Of a stretch of 64,000 nucleotides of DNA, positions 41,347 to 51,098 are shown piece by piece; position 1 is the first letter of the stretch; each line of letters starts with the position of its first letter. The stretch is from an uncultured Lachnospiraceae bacterium (lineage in GTDB: Bacteria; Bacillota; Clostridia; Lachnospirales; Lachnospiraceae): contig CAJUFL010000002.1 in NCBI GenBank assembly GCA_910585605.1, forward strand, positions 74,843 to 138,842, in the 5' to 3' direction. The notes below the pieces were generated by a model. The model was not told the DNA's origin, made no database searches, and was given only the letters and a program-made list of their open reading frames with translations. The position numbers and the translations under genes were made by a program.

Positions 41347-42423
41347 ATGGCAACAATTAGCCTTTGTATGATTGTCAAAAATGAAGAAAAACATCTTGCA
41401 CGCTGTCTTGACAGTGTAGCAGAGCTTGTAGAAGAAATTATTATTGTGGATACCGGTTCAACTGATCGAACAATAGAAATCGCATCTAATTATACATCAA
41501 AAATCTATTTGCATCCCTGGGCCGATGATTTCTCCGATGCCAGAAATTATTCTTTTTCCAAAGCATCTATGGATTACTGTATGTGGATGGATGCTGACGA
41601 TATTCTGGAAAAAACGGAATGGGAAAAATTTCTGCAATTAAAGAGTTCTCTGACATCGGACACTGACATTGTAATGATGAAATATAATACTGCCTTTGAT
41701 GAAGCCGGCATTCCTTCCTTTTCCTATTTTCGGGAACGCTGGATAAAAAACTGTTCATCCTACCGCTGGGTCGGTGCTGTCCACGAAGTAATTCCACCAA
41801 AGGGCAACGTGATATATTCTGATATTGCACTCTGCCACAAAAAAATTACTGTTGGAAATCCAGACCGAAATCTGAAAATATACCAAAAGATGCTTGCAGA
41901 TGGAAAAGCTCTGGATTCAAGACAACAATATTATTACGGTCGTGAACTGTATTATCATCATCAATACCAAGAAGCAGTTTCTATTTTTGAGGATTTCCTG
42001 ACTTCACCTGAAGGATGGATTGAGAATAAAATAGAGGCATGTTCTGTCTGTGCCGATTGCTATTACAAGCTGGGACAGGAGGATTCTGCACTTTTGACTC
42101 TCCTGCATAGTCTATGTTTTGATCTGCCAAGAGCGGAATTGTGCTGCCAGATTGGCAAACACTTTTTGGAGCACAAAAATTACCACAATTCCATCTACTG
42201 GTACAAAACCGCACTGAACACAACCAAAAATGAGTATTCCGGAGGGTTTATTCTGCCGGATTGCTATGATTATATTCCTCTTTTACAGCTATGTGTATGT
42301 TACGACAAAATAGGAGACAAACAAAAGGCAAAAGAATACAATGAAAAAGCCGGTGTCTGCAAGCCCTATTCCAAAGCATATCTTTATAACAAACATTATT
42401 TTGACCAATTACAGATACCCTGA
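41347..42423 (+). CDS. Family 2 glycosyltransferase with TPR-like C-terminus
   Basis: A 358-residue enzyme. The GT-A domain has MIVKNEEKHLARCLDSV (about 8-24), VDTGSTDRT and the metal motif MWMDADDIL (about 79-87). The C-terminal part (about 190-350) has TPR-type repeats (QQYYYGRELYYHHQYQEAVS, HNYHNSIYWYKTAL). This is the layout of SunS/OGT-like enzymes that glycosylate proteins. An AGGAGGTTCAG ribosome site precedes it. The natural substrate is likely the collagen-like protein encoded just upstream. Confidence 0.85.
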   Translation: MATISLCMIVKNEEKHLARCLDSVAELVEEIIIVDTGSTDRTIEIASNYTSKIYLHPWADDFSDARNYSFSKASMDYCMWMDADDILEKTEWEKFLQLKSSLTSDTDIVMMKYNTAFDEAGIPSFSYFRERWIKNCSSYRWVGAVHEVIPPKGNVIYSDIALCHKKITVGNPDRNLKIYQKMLADGKALDSRQQYYYGRELYYHHQYQEAVSIFEDFLTSPEGWIENKIEACSVCADCYYKLGQEDSALLTLLHSLCFDLPRAELCCQIGKHFLEHKNYHNSIYWYKTALNTTKNEYSGGFILPDCYDYIPLLQLCVCYDKIGDKQKAKEYNEKAGVCKPYSKAYLYNKHYFDQLQIP

Positions 42424-42450
42424 TAAAAATTTATAAAACAAAAAATCTTT

Positions 42451-43056
42451 TTAAACCTGTTCCTTATACAGAAAACAGGAAGCCTGTACATTGTAACAGA
42501 TATACCAAATATTCATACAATAATGCTCCTGTATCTGCTTACTAATATCAAGTAAAGCACTCTCAAAACAAAGTGACTTTATCGAACTTTCATAAACTCT
42601 ATTCTCCATACATAGAGAAAAACTCGAAACAACCTCATCATCCCTGTATACTCTGTCATTATCACATAAAATGATAGCCTGCCCCTTTTGTATATCATGT
42701 TCCACATACCGGAAGGTAATATAGAGCATTCCCCCCACTTCACATCCATCATTCTTCCTGACTACCTTAATTGGAATGTAAACATCCATAGAGTATCGCT
42801 GCAAATCATATTTATATGGAGTAATAATATTTAAATCTTTATAATTTCCACCCCATTTTAACAAACAAAATTTCTCCTTTGCCTCATCGTATTGGCTTTC
42901 ATCATTCAGTTCAAAATCCCCAATATCGGTTCCTGAAAATGTTATACCATCTAATGTAAAAGAAAGTGAACTTTTTGCATATCCATTTTGACTATTTACA
43001 ATTTCAATATCTTCGTCATGTAATTTGTCCTTATAATGAGCCTTCCATATTATCAT
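42451..43056 (-). CDS. Uncharacterised 201-residue protein (possibly DUF6304)
   Basis: A soluble beta-rich protein starting MIIWKAHYKDKLHDEDIEIV, with DGITFSGTDIGDFEL near 36-50. The opening resembles DUF6304, but I cannot confirm this. Last gene of the array 45144-42451, 5 bp after the propeller gene. Function unknown; an immunity-type role is conceivable. Confidence 0.55.
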   Translation of the reverse strand: MIIWKAHYKDKLHDEDIEIVNSQNGYAKSSLSFTLDGITFSGTDIGDFELNDESQYDEAKEKFCLLKWGGNYKDLNIITPYKYDLQRYSMDVYIPIKVVRKNDGCEVGGMLYITFRYVEHDIQKGQAIILCDNDRVYRDDEVVSSFSLCMENRVYESSIKSLCFESALLDISKQIQEHYCMNIWYICYNVQASCFLYKEQV

Positions 43057-43061
43057 TTTTA

Positions 43062-43904
43062 CTACACCTCCACTAGATAAACTGTCGATGACTGACTCTT
43101 TTTACAAAATCCTACAACGCATATCTGATTATTTCCCACAGTAATTCCGCTTTCGTCTGTCAGCATACCATCTAATCGTATTTCATCCACAACCTCCCCT
43201 GCAAATGGATTCACAAGGAGCAACTGCCCCTTATCTCCCCTGCAAGCGATGTATTCCCCAACCCATACATACCTTGTCGTTCCCCGTGTCCTAAGTGCAA
43301 TCTTCTTGGTTCCACTTTGCAAATCATAACAATAAAGACCGCCACCCATACCAGCAGTTCCGAAAATGACACACCCATTTTTCACTTCAAAGGGTGTATA
43401 CCGGTATCCCTGATGTTTTTCCTCCCAGAATATTTCACCGTCTGGTGATAAACACTGATATTTTCTGCTGCTCTTATAATGCATGACTATACCCGAAAAA
43501 GTGACATCCTCTTTGTCACAGATTGGCTGGCTGCATTGATACTGAGATGCAATCTCATCCGTCAAAGAAACTTTTTTCATTCCTTCATCTAAATCCAAAA
43601 AAATCCTACACACCCTGCGGTCTGGAAATGTCTCGGTTGGTTCACTTGAATTGCCACAGCTCAATAGCACATGATCCTGAAATTCAAATAGTCTCCATCT
43701 ATATGGCAATGCATAATCTAATGCATCTTTCACATATAACATTTGACTAACTTGTCCATCCTTTTCCAGCTTAATCATTCTGATTCCGTTTTTCCCATCA
43801 TTATATGCATAATAAATTTTATCATCCCTCATATAAGGATTTGATGCATAATTCACCGGCCATATTTTTTCTAAATTGAAATCATATTGATATAATAATC
43901 GCAT
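43062..43904 (-). CDS. Beta-propeller protein
   Basis: A 280-residue protein made of repeated beta blades, for example YMRDDKIYYAYNDGKNGIRM, GGLYCYDLQSGTKKIALRTR and GEYIACRGDKGQLLLVNPFA, as in PQQ/WD-type propellers. No signal peptide, so cytoplasmic. It is a paralogue of the split gene 44375-45144 two genes upstream. Propellers of this kind usually bind proteins; the partner is unknown. Confidence 0.68.
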   Translation of the reverse strand: MRLLYQYDFNLEKIWPVNYASNPYMRDDKIYYAYNDGKNGIRMIKLEKDGQVSQMLYVKDALDYALPYRWRLFEFQDHVLLSCGNSSEPTETFPDRRVCRIFLDLDEGMKKVSLTDEIASQYQCSQPICDKEDVTFSGIVMHYKSSRKYQCLSPDGEIFWEEKHQGYRYTPFEVKNGCVIFGTAGMGGGLYCYDLQSGTKKIALRTRGTTRYVWVGEYIACRGDKGQLLLVNPFAGEVVDEIRLDGMLTDESGITVGNNQICVVGFCKKSQSSTVYLVEV

Positions 43905-43912
43905 TCTTCCTC

Positions 43913-44374
43913 CTAATACCGTGCAAGAATAATCCTAACCTTTTCTCCCAATAACTCTCCGATATTAACAAGCTCTTTCTTACTAAATTTCCTTTCCAGA
44001 TTCGCAATTGTGATTTCCATTCTTGCATATCCACAGGGCAAATAATATTCCAAATCATTCAAAGAGCTGTCATAACCACAACAGGGTAATTTTACAGACA
44101 AATCAGAAAATTCTTTCTCTGCCGCTTTTTCCATAACCTCTCCCCACCAGTCAAATGATATATCTTCCCCACAATCAGGGCACTTGATTACTTCCAGTTC
44201 TCCTCCACAGTCTACAAATTGTGTTGTCTCAAAAACTTCCGCTTCAATCTGACAATCCGGTACAATTTCCTTGATATACATTATTGCTGCCTGAGTCTGC
44301 TCCTCGTCTGCAATATAATCATATTTGACTGGTATAATCTTCGTAATAATATCTGCCACTTTATCCTCCTTCAT
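43913..44374 (-). CDS. Zinc-ribbon protein of the propeller array
   Basis: A 153-residue protein with CPDCGEDISFDWW (about 64-76) and a second Cys pair (LPCCGYDSS, about 95-103), forming a probable zinc site, then an alpha/beta C-terminal part. Function not recognised. It directly follows the split propeller gene (stop and start adjacent). Confidence 0.6.
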   Translation of the reverse strand: MKEDKVADIITKIIPVKYDYIADEEQTQAAIMYIKEIVPDCQIEAEVFETTQFVDCGGELEVIKCPDCGEDISFDWWGEVMEKAAEKEFSDLSVKLPCCGYDSSLNDLEYYLPCGYARMEITIANLERKFSKKELVNIGELLGEKVRIILARY

Positions 44375-44860
44375 CTAATATTCTGTATCATTTTTGACCC
44401 AGAAAACCCTATCTTCATGCCGATATATCCTGCACCTTAATTGGGGACCCTGAAACTTACGTTTGTTTCTCCATATAACCTGCTTTGATTTTTGATTATA
44501 TTTTAGAACACCTGCACTGGTCCAATTGGTATAGCCCAATAATATATGCTCATCATCTAACCGGATGGGATGAAAAAGCTTATTTATTCTTGGTATTTTA
44601 ATCCTGTCAGCAATCCTTCCGTTCTCCATCTCAATCGATAATAATTCATGGTCACCGTAGCATGCGACCATATTTTCAAACAGGGTGATTTCTCCTGGCG
44701 TATAATTATGATTTGAAATATTCACTTTCCATTCCAATGACAGCGTATCTAAATCATAGCAAAATAAATAATCCCAAGCATAAGAAAACAGCAGCCGATT
44801 GTCATGCAGTAAATAAGAGCCTGCATTTTCTCTCATCCCGCTTCTTTGCAAATCTGTCAT
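44375..44860 (-). CDS. Beta-propeller protein, C-terminal part of a split gene
   Basis: 161 codons of propeller-like strands (LFSYAWDYLFCYDLDTLSLE, DDEHILLGYTNW). Its ATG overlaps the stop of the preceding frame in ATGA. One extra A in the AAAA run just before this ATG would fuse the two frames into a protein of about 258 residues, close to the 280 of the paralogue at 43062. It is therefore probably a frameshifted gene, or a sequencing error in a homopolymer. Confidence 0.6.
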   Translation of the reverse strand: MTDLQRSGMRENAGSYLLHDNRLLFSYAWDYLFCYDLDTLSLEWKVNISNHNYTPGEITLFENMVACYGDHELLSIEMENGRIADRIKIPRINKLFHPIRLDDEHILLGYTNWTSAGVLKYNQKSKQVIWRNKRKFQGPQLRCRIYRHEDRVFWVKNDTEY

Positions 44861-45144
44861 TTTGGATATAACAGATTGATTGTAAACGTAAAATCACCTG
44901 TGTAAAAGATAATCTTTTCTTTATATTCCAGAAAGAAAAATCTTGAAGGGATCTCCTGTTCTCCCGCAGGAATGTATTGGGTTCTTCCTTTCCCACTGTC
45001 TGCATCAATCATATGTAACCTTAACTGACGTTCAAACATACTGATAAAATAAATCATGTTATCCTTTATAAATATCGGAGATTCATATTGGTAATCCTCA
45101 CTATGTTCATTTGTCGGTAAATCATACTCCCATTTCGTTTCCAT
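44857..45144 (-). CDS. Beta-propeller protein, N-terminal part of a split gene
   Basis: Start at the ATG ending at 45144 (METKWEYDLPTNE), behind GGAGGGAAC; 95 codons. It holds the first blades (YESPIFIKDNMIYFISMF). It ends at NLLYPK and a TGA created by the likely one-base frameshift at 44860-44864. First gene of the five-frame array running to 42451. Confidence 0.6.
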   Translation of the reverse strand: METKWEYDLPTNEHSEDYQYESPIFIKDNMIYFISMFERQLRLHMIDADSGKGRTQYIPAGEQEIPSRFFFLEYKEKIIFYTGDFTFTINLLYPK

Positions 45145-45265
45145 GTTCCCTCCTATATCATTTTTCATGTAATAAAAGCATTAATAAATAATCAATACTT
45201 TACTTTTTGCTACTCAATATATAATTCCCTCTTGAAATTTTTGCCTTTAACTTCCTCATACTTCT

Positions 45266-46288
45266 TTATTCTACTTTTGACAAATCCAAATAACTGTTTT
45301 TAGGAAATATGATCCTCACTTCTGTACCAATATTCTCCTCAGAATCAAATTCAATCCCCAGACCTAATTTGTCACAGAGCTTCTTACATAAATAAAGACC
45401 TATTCCTGTTGATTTCTTTCCGATCCTTCCATTGCTTCCTGTAAAACCTTTATCGAATGCTCTTACTGCCTCTTCCCGTTTCATTCCTATCCCATTATCC
45501 CCAACAGATAAAATAACGCTGTTCTTCTTTTCCTCTGCTGTAAAATATATTTCTGCTCCAGTCTCTTTCCCATATTTGATACTGTTTTGAACAACCTGAT
45601 TCAAAATAAAACTGCACCACTTTGGGTCTGTATAAATTGTCTGATTCACCTCTTCAATCCTTACTCCTATTTTCCGGTTAATCAGTGTCCGTTTATTCCG
45701 TTTTATGGATTCATTTACAATCTCCTTCAAATTGCATTTTGTCACAAAATAATCCTTATTGGCATAACTGCTTCTTGCATAAAACAATGCCTGTTCTGTG
45801 TATTCCTCAATCTCATTGATTTCCTCTTCAATGCTCTTTGTAATTTCATTTTTATTATTCTCTATTATCATTTTGGAAGTTGCAATTGGCAGTTTGATTT
45901 CGTGTATCCATAATTCAATATAGTCCTTATACTCTTCCTGAATATACTTATATTCATTTACCTTTTCCAGCATAGATTTGTTTGTTTCCTGCAAAATATC
46001 ACATAAAATTTCTTCTTCCAGCATATTTGCGGTTTTCATCATTTCCACGATCAGATATTTCTCCTCTAACCGTTCCAGCTTTCCCAATGTATCTGCATAA
46101 AAATTCTTTTTTGTCTGGTATTCCCAAAAAGCTCCAATCAAAAATGCCGCAAATACGACCAACACAATGTAAACGTGCAGAAACAGACTAATCTGATACA
46201 AGAGAAGAAAAATCTCTATTGTCGCCAATCCCGCTGCTAATAACAAAATTGTTTTCCATCGGTCATACAGATAGTTTGTAAATCTCAT
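45266..46288 (-). CDS. Bce/Gra-type sensor histidine kinase
   Basis: A 340-residue intramembrane-sensing kinase: two N-terminal helices (about 13-31 and 35-53) with almost no external loop, H box ELWIHEIKLPIATSKMIIEN (about 125-144), N box LNQVVQNSIKYGK, G boxes VGDNGIGM and STGIGLYLCKKLC. Such short kinases take their signal from a Bce-type transporter. The transporter genes in this window are about 8.7 kb away. Confidence 0.88.
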   Translation of the reverse strand: MRFTNYLYDRWKTILLLAAGLATIEIFLLLYQISLFLHVYIVLVVFAAFLIGAFWEYQTKKNFYADTLGKLERLEEKYLIVEMMKTANMLEEEILCDILQETNKSMLEKVNEYKYIQEEYKDYIELWIHEIKLPIATSKMIIENNKNEITKSIEEEINEIEEYTEQALFYARSSYANKDYFVTKCNLKEIVNESIKRNKRTLINRKIGVRIEEVNQTIYTDPKWCSFILNQVVQNSIKYGKETGAEIYFTAEEKKNSVILSVGDNGIGMKREEAVRAFDKGFTGSNGRIGKKSTGIGLYLCKKLCDKLGLGIEFDSEENIGTEVRIIFPKNSYLDLSKVE

Positions 46289-46416
46289 AATTTCATACCA
46301 TATTCAATCTTCTTAATTTGATTCCTTTCCAATAATTTGATTACAAAGCAATTTTATCGAATTTTCAGCTTTCTTATCATTTCTCATCAACATGAAGCAA
46401 CGAAATCCCAAGACCA

Positions 46417-47094
46417 TCATACCTGCAAAATATAACCCTGCCCACGTCTTGTTTCTATAATATTTTTTAACCCAATTTCTTCAAACTTTTTACGGATACG
46501 CGTCATATTAACAGTTAAGGTATTGTCATCAATAAAGGCTTCGCTATCCCACAGATCATTCATAATGTCCTCTCTGGATACAATTTTCCCCTTGCTTCGG
46601 ACAAGACACTTTATAATTTTTAACTCATTTCCGGTAAGTTCCGCTATATCATTCCCCTTTTCAATCCTGCTCTTGGAAACATTTAAGACAAACATCCCAC
46701 AATTTATTTTTTCCTGTGATGCCGCGTTATTTGTCCGTTTTAAGATTGCCACAATCTTTGCCAGCAGTATCTGGATATTAAAGGGCTTTGTCACATAATG
46801 GTCTGCTCCATAGTGCATGGACAAAAGTTCATCCATTTCATTATCCCTGCTTGTGATCATGATTACCGGTACATCCGACACCTTGCGCAGCTCCTTTAAA
46901 ATAAACTCTCCATCCGCATTTGGAAGATTAATATCCAGTAAAATTAAATCCGCATCGGCTTCCAGAATATCCAAAAGCGTGTTGTCATACCTCCCAAGTC
47001 CCACTGCCTCATATCCATTTCTGCCTAAAAAAACTTCCAATTCATGCCGCAGTTTTTCATCATCTTCTGCAATCAGTATTTTCTGCATAAGCAC
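46417..47094 (-). CDS. OmpR-family response regulator (BceR/GraR-like)
   Basis: A 225-residue regulator. Receiver domain: EDDEKL (about 10-15), LLLDINLPNADG with the phosphoacceptor Asp, ITSRD and VTKPFN. Winged helix: LTGNELKIIKCLVRSKGKI, then RKKFEEIGLKNIIETRRGQG. It precedes the kinase by 128 bp. It likely controls antimicrobial-peptide transporter genes. Start at MLMQKIL or the second Met, behind GGAGGTGC. Confidence 0.9.
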   Translation of the reverse strand: MLMQKILIAEDDEKLRHELEVFLGRNGYEAVGLGRYDNTLLDILEADADLILLDINLPNADGEFILKELRKVSDVPVIMITSRDNEMDELLSMHYGADHYVTKPFNIQILLAKIVAILKRTNNAASQEKINCGMFVLNVSKSRIEKGNDIAELTGNELKIIKCLVRSKGKIVSREDIMNDLWDSEAFIDDNTLTVNMTRIRKKFEEIGLKNIIETRRGQGYILQV

Positions 47095-47153
47095 CTCCGT
47101 TTATTATGAAACAAAACTTCTCTATTACTATACAATTCTATTATATAAAATCC

Positions 47154-47171
47154 TTTTAACATATGTTAAAA
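47154..47171. promoter_or_regulatory. Perfect 18-bp palindrome between addA and the response regulator
   Basis: TTTTAACATATGTTAAAA, overlapping the addA stop codon and 60 bp upstream of the regulator start. It may be an operator for the two-component operon. Confidence 0.35.
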
Positions 47172-50100
47172 CATACGTATCTCTTTATCAAGAGCAAATG
47201 AGTAGAGATATGTTTCCGAAACCGTAAGCCCCGTCAGTTGTTCTAATGTATCTTTGTAATAAAGAAGCTGCGTTTTGTAACGCTCTACCAGCAGTTCTTC
47301 CTGCCCCTCCCTGATATGGTCTGTCTTATAATCTAATAGAATCAATTTGTCTCCCTCCCGAAAATACGCATCAATAATTCCCTGTACAACAATTGGCATA
47401 TCTGAACTTTCCTGACTCACCTTCCCTGTAAGCCTCTCAGCCGGAACTCCGATTACAAACTGCTTTTCTTTATACAGATTTCCCTTTTGGGCCGCCTCTC
47501 TCATCCGCTTTCCAATACCTGACTGAACAAATGCAAATATCTTATCATCTGTAATAAATGTCTCTGTCTCCTGAGGGACCCGTCCTTCTTTACGCATAGC
47601 CTCTAATGCCTGACACACCTGTTCCCTGCTCTCTACTTCTACATGATCCAGTAATTCCATTGTCTTATGCATCCATGTACCTTTCCCGGCTGCATCCATC
47701 GGTTTATCTCCTGCAAGGAAATGAGGGAGTGGTGCCGTATAATCCTGTTGCAGAATGGAGGTTCGTTTTATCACATCAGACGGCTCATAATCCGTCTCAT
47801 AAATTCTTTTAATTTCCGTAACCGATAGTTTCGATTTTTGATGAGTAAATAATTCTTCCGGATATCCCCATGAAAGCCTTTTTTCTATCTCTTCCATTTT
47901 CAATGCCGGTGTTGCTTTCAGTTCTTCTATCCTTCCATGCTTATCAACCTGCCTGTACAGATTAGACTGCACATGATGAACTGCCATACTTCTAAAATCA
48001 TATACATCTGCCTGGAAATGAATGTCCGGATATTTCAGTGTAACAGACAAGTCATACTCCGCTGAAATGATATTTTCTCCCTTTTTATCCATTCTCTTTC
48101 TTACCTTTTTCATCACATCATGAAATACACTGTTGCGGATAAAAGAAACAGTAATCAGATCCAGATAGTTTCTGGCAGTGTGAACAATGCTGTAAGAAAG
48201 CTTTATCGCATTCCGCCTGCTTACCGTTTCATACTTTTTAACCAGTGCTGGAACATCTGCTGTAACACCTGTCATAATCAATTTTTCCTTAGCTCTGGTC
48301 AGTCCAACATAAAAAATTCTCAACTCCTCAGCAATACTTTCCGTTACCATCAAAGAAGCAAACGCTTTTCTGACAAAAGTATCATTTCCACATCTTTTTT
48401 TGGTATTTACATATTTCGCCCCAATATAATAGTCAGAATGAATGATCAACGGTGTTTTCGTATCCATCAGATTAAAATTCTTACCTGTTCCTGATAAAAA
48501 AACAACAGGAAATTCCAGTCCTTTACTCTTATGAATACTCATAATCCGTACCACATCTTCACTACTTTCCGGTACCGGGTCTCCGCCCAGTGTGATTGCC
48601 TTTTTCTGAAGCTTATCCACAAATATAAGAAAATCAAAAAGCGTCTGAAAAGTACCATTTTCAAACCGACCAGTTTCACCTAAAAACAAATCCAGATTCC
48701 TTATTCTTTGTCTGCCTTCCGGCATTGCCTCTACATAATAATAATATCCTGTATCATAATAGATATCCTCTAAAAGCTGTCTGATTGCCACATAAGACTT
48801 TCTCTCCTGCAGCTTTTCTATCAATGCAACAACATCCCTGCATTTCGGGCATAACGTATCTAAAATATAAATTTTATAATCCGCAAGTGCTTCTTCTATG
48901 ATACGCTGTACCAAATTGATATCACTTTCCCTTAATATTGAGTCAGTTATTGAATTATCATCCTGATGATTCTCTCTGCCAGCTTCCTCGTTATATTCTG
49001 ACAATATCTTTACAACTTCGTATATATACTTTTTTTTCTTCCTTTCCTTTCCTATTCCCTGCTTGATCAAGGCAAGTATCGACAATTCCTCACTGGTTAA
49101 TTTTCCAAAATATCCTCTTAAAACTGCTGCTGTTTCCACATCATTATGCGGATTATCTATTACCCTTAAAAGACTTAAAATCATGCGGATTTCTACAGTG
49201 TCAAAATATCCGGTTTCATTCTGTACCCTGACCGGTATATCATGACTCATCAAAACCTCCGAAAAAATCTGCTGAAAACTTGCCGGTGCCCGGAATAAAA
49301 TGACGATATCCCGAAAGCTTACGTCCCGCAGGCGGGTTTTCCCATCTTCATCTGTTTTGTCATCCGTCACCTGCAATGGGGCACTGCCATCTCTCCCCAT
49401 CAGCTTTTCAATCTTTCCTGCCACCATCGCAGCTTCCAGCTCCATTTTCCCAATATCCTCTAAATTTTCATCCAGATTTTCCTCTTTCTCGCTGCTCATT
49501 TCCTCATCACCGGCATTTAAGAAATCAAAATCCTTACTCTCCCCTAACAGCAGCTCCACAGTGTCATCCGGTATGCTGAGAAAATCTTTTCCCGGCACCA
49601 AAGCCTCTTCTTCATTATATTCTATGCTCCCAAGATCTTCACCCATAATCTGGTAAAACATATAATTAATCGTCTCTAATACATTAGCACGGCTGCGGAA
49701 ATTATTTTTAAGCAAAAGTTTACGGCATGGACTTCCTTCCTCTGTATCATAGCTATGGTATTTGTCCATAAACAAATCCGGTCTTGCCATACGGAAACTA
49801 TAAATGCTCTGTTTCACATCTCCTACCATAAAAATATTATGAATTCCCTGGTCAGCTTTCGAAACACATTTTAAAATCGCTTCCTGTAAATAATTACTAT
49901 CCTGATATTCATCAATCAAGATTTCCTTAAAATCCTCCGCCATTTCCCTTCCAATCATGCTGGAAACCGGTTCTCCTGCATCATCATATTTTTCACATAA
50001 TACCTTTAATGCAAAATGCTCCACATCACTGAATTCCAGCAATCCTTTTTCCAGTTTTCTCTGTAAAAAATCCTCCCTGAAGGTATCGGTAACATCTAAT

Positions 50101-51098
50101 AAAGCAGCAAGCATCGGTTCCTGCTTTTGGAACTGCCCAAGTACCATTTCAAAAGGCAGGGTAAAAGCACTAAGCAATGATTGAATCTGTTTTTTATAAT
50201 CATCTCTCACCCTCTTAATGCAGTCAGCAATATCTTCATCATATTCACCCTTTTTCCCTCTTCCGATATTGGCAAATTTCATCTGTGCCAAATCTGCAAA
50301 CCGGGAATAAGATTGTGCTGAAATAATGTCTTCCACCAGCATAAGATCCGATAAAAGTGCCTTTTCCATATAAACAGGACCATCTATATCTCCCGCCCAT
50401 TTTAAAGCCTCTAAGATTTTCCCCTTTATTCCTTCTGCCGTACCATGAATCTCTTTAAAATACTGTTTCACAAAAGGAAGTGCCAAAAAATCTTCCTCCG
50501 TCTCTATATGTAAAGAAATCTTCGCCTGTTGTATCCACTCTTCGGGACGTGGATAACTGGAACAGACCTCATAGATTTTCAATATATATTCCTCTACTCT
50601 GGTATCTTCTTTATCAGCTGAAAATGCATCCGAAAAATCCACAAATTCTGGTTTTTTATCATATGCTGCTTCTATCACGCTTTCCAGTACTTCTTCCCTT
50701 AAAAGTCCTATTTCCCCTGCTTCTCCAATTCGAATCCCAGGGTCAATCCCCAATACATGAAAATGCTCTTTTACCACCTGATAACAAAAACTATCTATAG
50801 TCAAAATATTAGCCCTGTTTATATAATTCAGCTGCTTCAGATAATGTTCATTCTCTGGTTCTTCTATCAGCTTTTCTTCTATCGCTTTTGCAATCTTATC
50901 CCTCATTTGAGCTGCCGCTGCCTTCGTAAAAGTAACTACTAGAAGTTCGTCAATATCAATAGGATTTTCTTTATCTGATATCATCCGTATAATCCGCTCT
51001 ACCAGTACCGCAGTCTTGCCGGAACCTGCCGCAGCAGATACCAGTAAATTACAATTCCTGGCATTTATGATCTTTATCTGGTCTGGTGTCCAGTTCAT
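47166..51098 (-). CDS. addA: ATP-dependent helicase/nuclease subunit A
   Basis: AddA of the AddAB helicase-nuclease, which processes double-strand breaks for RecA-dependent repair. 1310 residues. UvrD-type helicase: Walker A AAAGSGKTAVLVERI (about 19-33), IDEYQDSN (Walker B), GDVKQSIYSFR, SIHKSKGLEFPVVFL and YVGLTRAKEKL. The C-terminal RecB-type nuclease has LILLDYKTD near residue 1265. It overlaps addB by 4 bp. Length is normal. Confidence 0.96.
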   Translation of the reverse strand: MNWTPDQIKIINARNCNLLVSAAAGSGKTAVLVERIIRMISDKENPIDIDELLVVTFTKAAAAQMRDKIAKAIEEKLIEEPENEHYLKQLNYINRANILTIDSFCYQVVKEHFHVLGIDPGIRIGEAGEIGLLREEVLESVIEAAYDKKPEFVDFSDAFSADKEDTRVEEYILKIYEVCSSYPRPEEWIQQAKISLHIETEEDFLALPFVKQYFKEIHGTAEGIKGKILEALKWAGDIDGPVYMEKALLSDLMLVEDIISAQSYSRFADLAQMKFANIGRGKKGEYDEDIADCIKRVRDDYKKQIQSLLSAFTLPFEMVLGQFQKQEPMLAALLDVTDTFREDFLQRKLEKGLLEFSDVEHFALKVLCEKYDDAGEPVSSMIGREMAEDFKEILIDEYQDSNYLQEAILKCVSKADQGIHNIFMVGDVKQSIYSFRMARPDLFMDKYHSYDTEEGSPCRKLLLKNNFRSRANVLETINYMFYQIMGEDLGSIEYNEEEALVPGKDFLSIPDDTVELLLGESKDFDFLNAGDEEMSSEKEENLDENLEDIGKMELEAAMVAGKIEKLMGRDGSAPLQVTDDKTDEDGKTRLRDVSFRDIVILFRAPASFQQIFSEVLMSHDIPVRVQNETGYFDTVEIRMILSLLRVIDNPHNDVETAAVLRGYFGKLTSEELSILALIKQGIGKERKKKKYIYEVVKILSEYNEEAGRENHQDDNSITDSILRESDINLVQRIIEEALADYKIYILDTLCPKCRDVVALIEKLQERKSYVAIRQLLEDIYYDTGYYYYVEAMPEGRQRIRNLDLFLGETGRFENGTFQTLFDFLIFVDKLQKKAITLGGDPVPESSEDVVRIMSIHKSKGLEFPVVFLSGTGKNFNLMDTKTPLIIHSDYYIGAKYVNTKKRCGNDTFVRKAFASLMVTESIAEELRIFYVGLTRAKEKLIMTGVTADVPALVKKYETVSRRNAIKLSYSIVHTARNYLDLITVSFIRNSVFHDVMKKVRKRMDKKGENIISAEYDLSVTLKYPDIHFQADVYDFRSMAVHHVQSNLYRQVDKHGRIEELKATPALKMEEIEKRLSWGYPEELFTHQKSKLSVTEIKRIYETDYEPSDVIKRTSILQQDYTAPLPHFLAGDKPMDAAGKGTWMHKTMELLDHVEVESREQVCQALEAMRKEGRVPQETETFITDDKIFAFVQSGIGKRMREAAQKGNLYKEKQFVIGVPAERLTGKVSQESSDMPIVVQGIIDAYFREGDKLILLDYKTDHIREGQEELLVERYKTQLLYYKDTLEQLTGLTVSETYLYSFALDKEIRMF

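Noticed and set aside
46313..46420. 35-codon frame (MMVLGFRCF...) starting at the stop of the OmpR-type regulator
   Set aside because: The ATGA overlap could mean translational coupling, but the composition is arbitrary and it is too short to support without conservation data.
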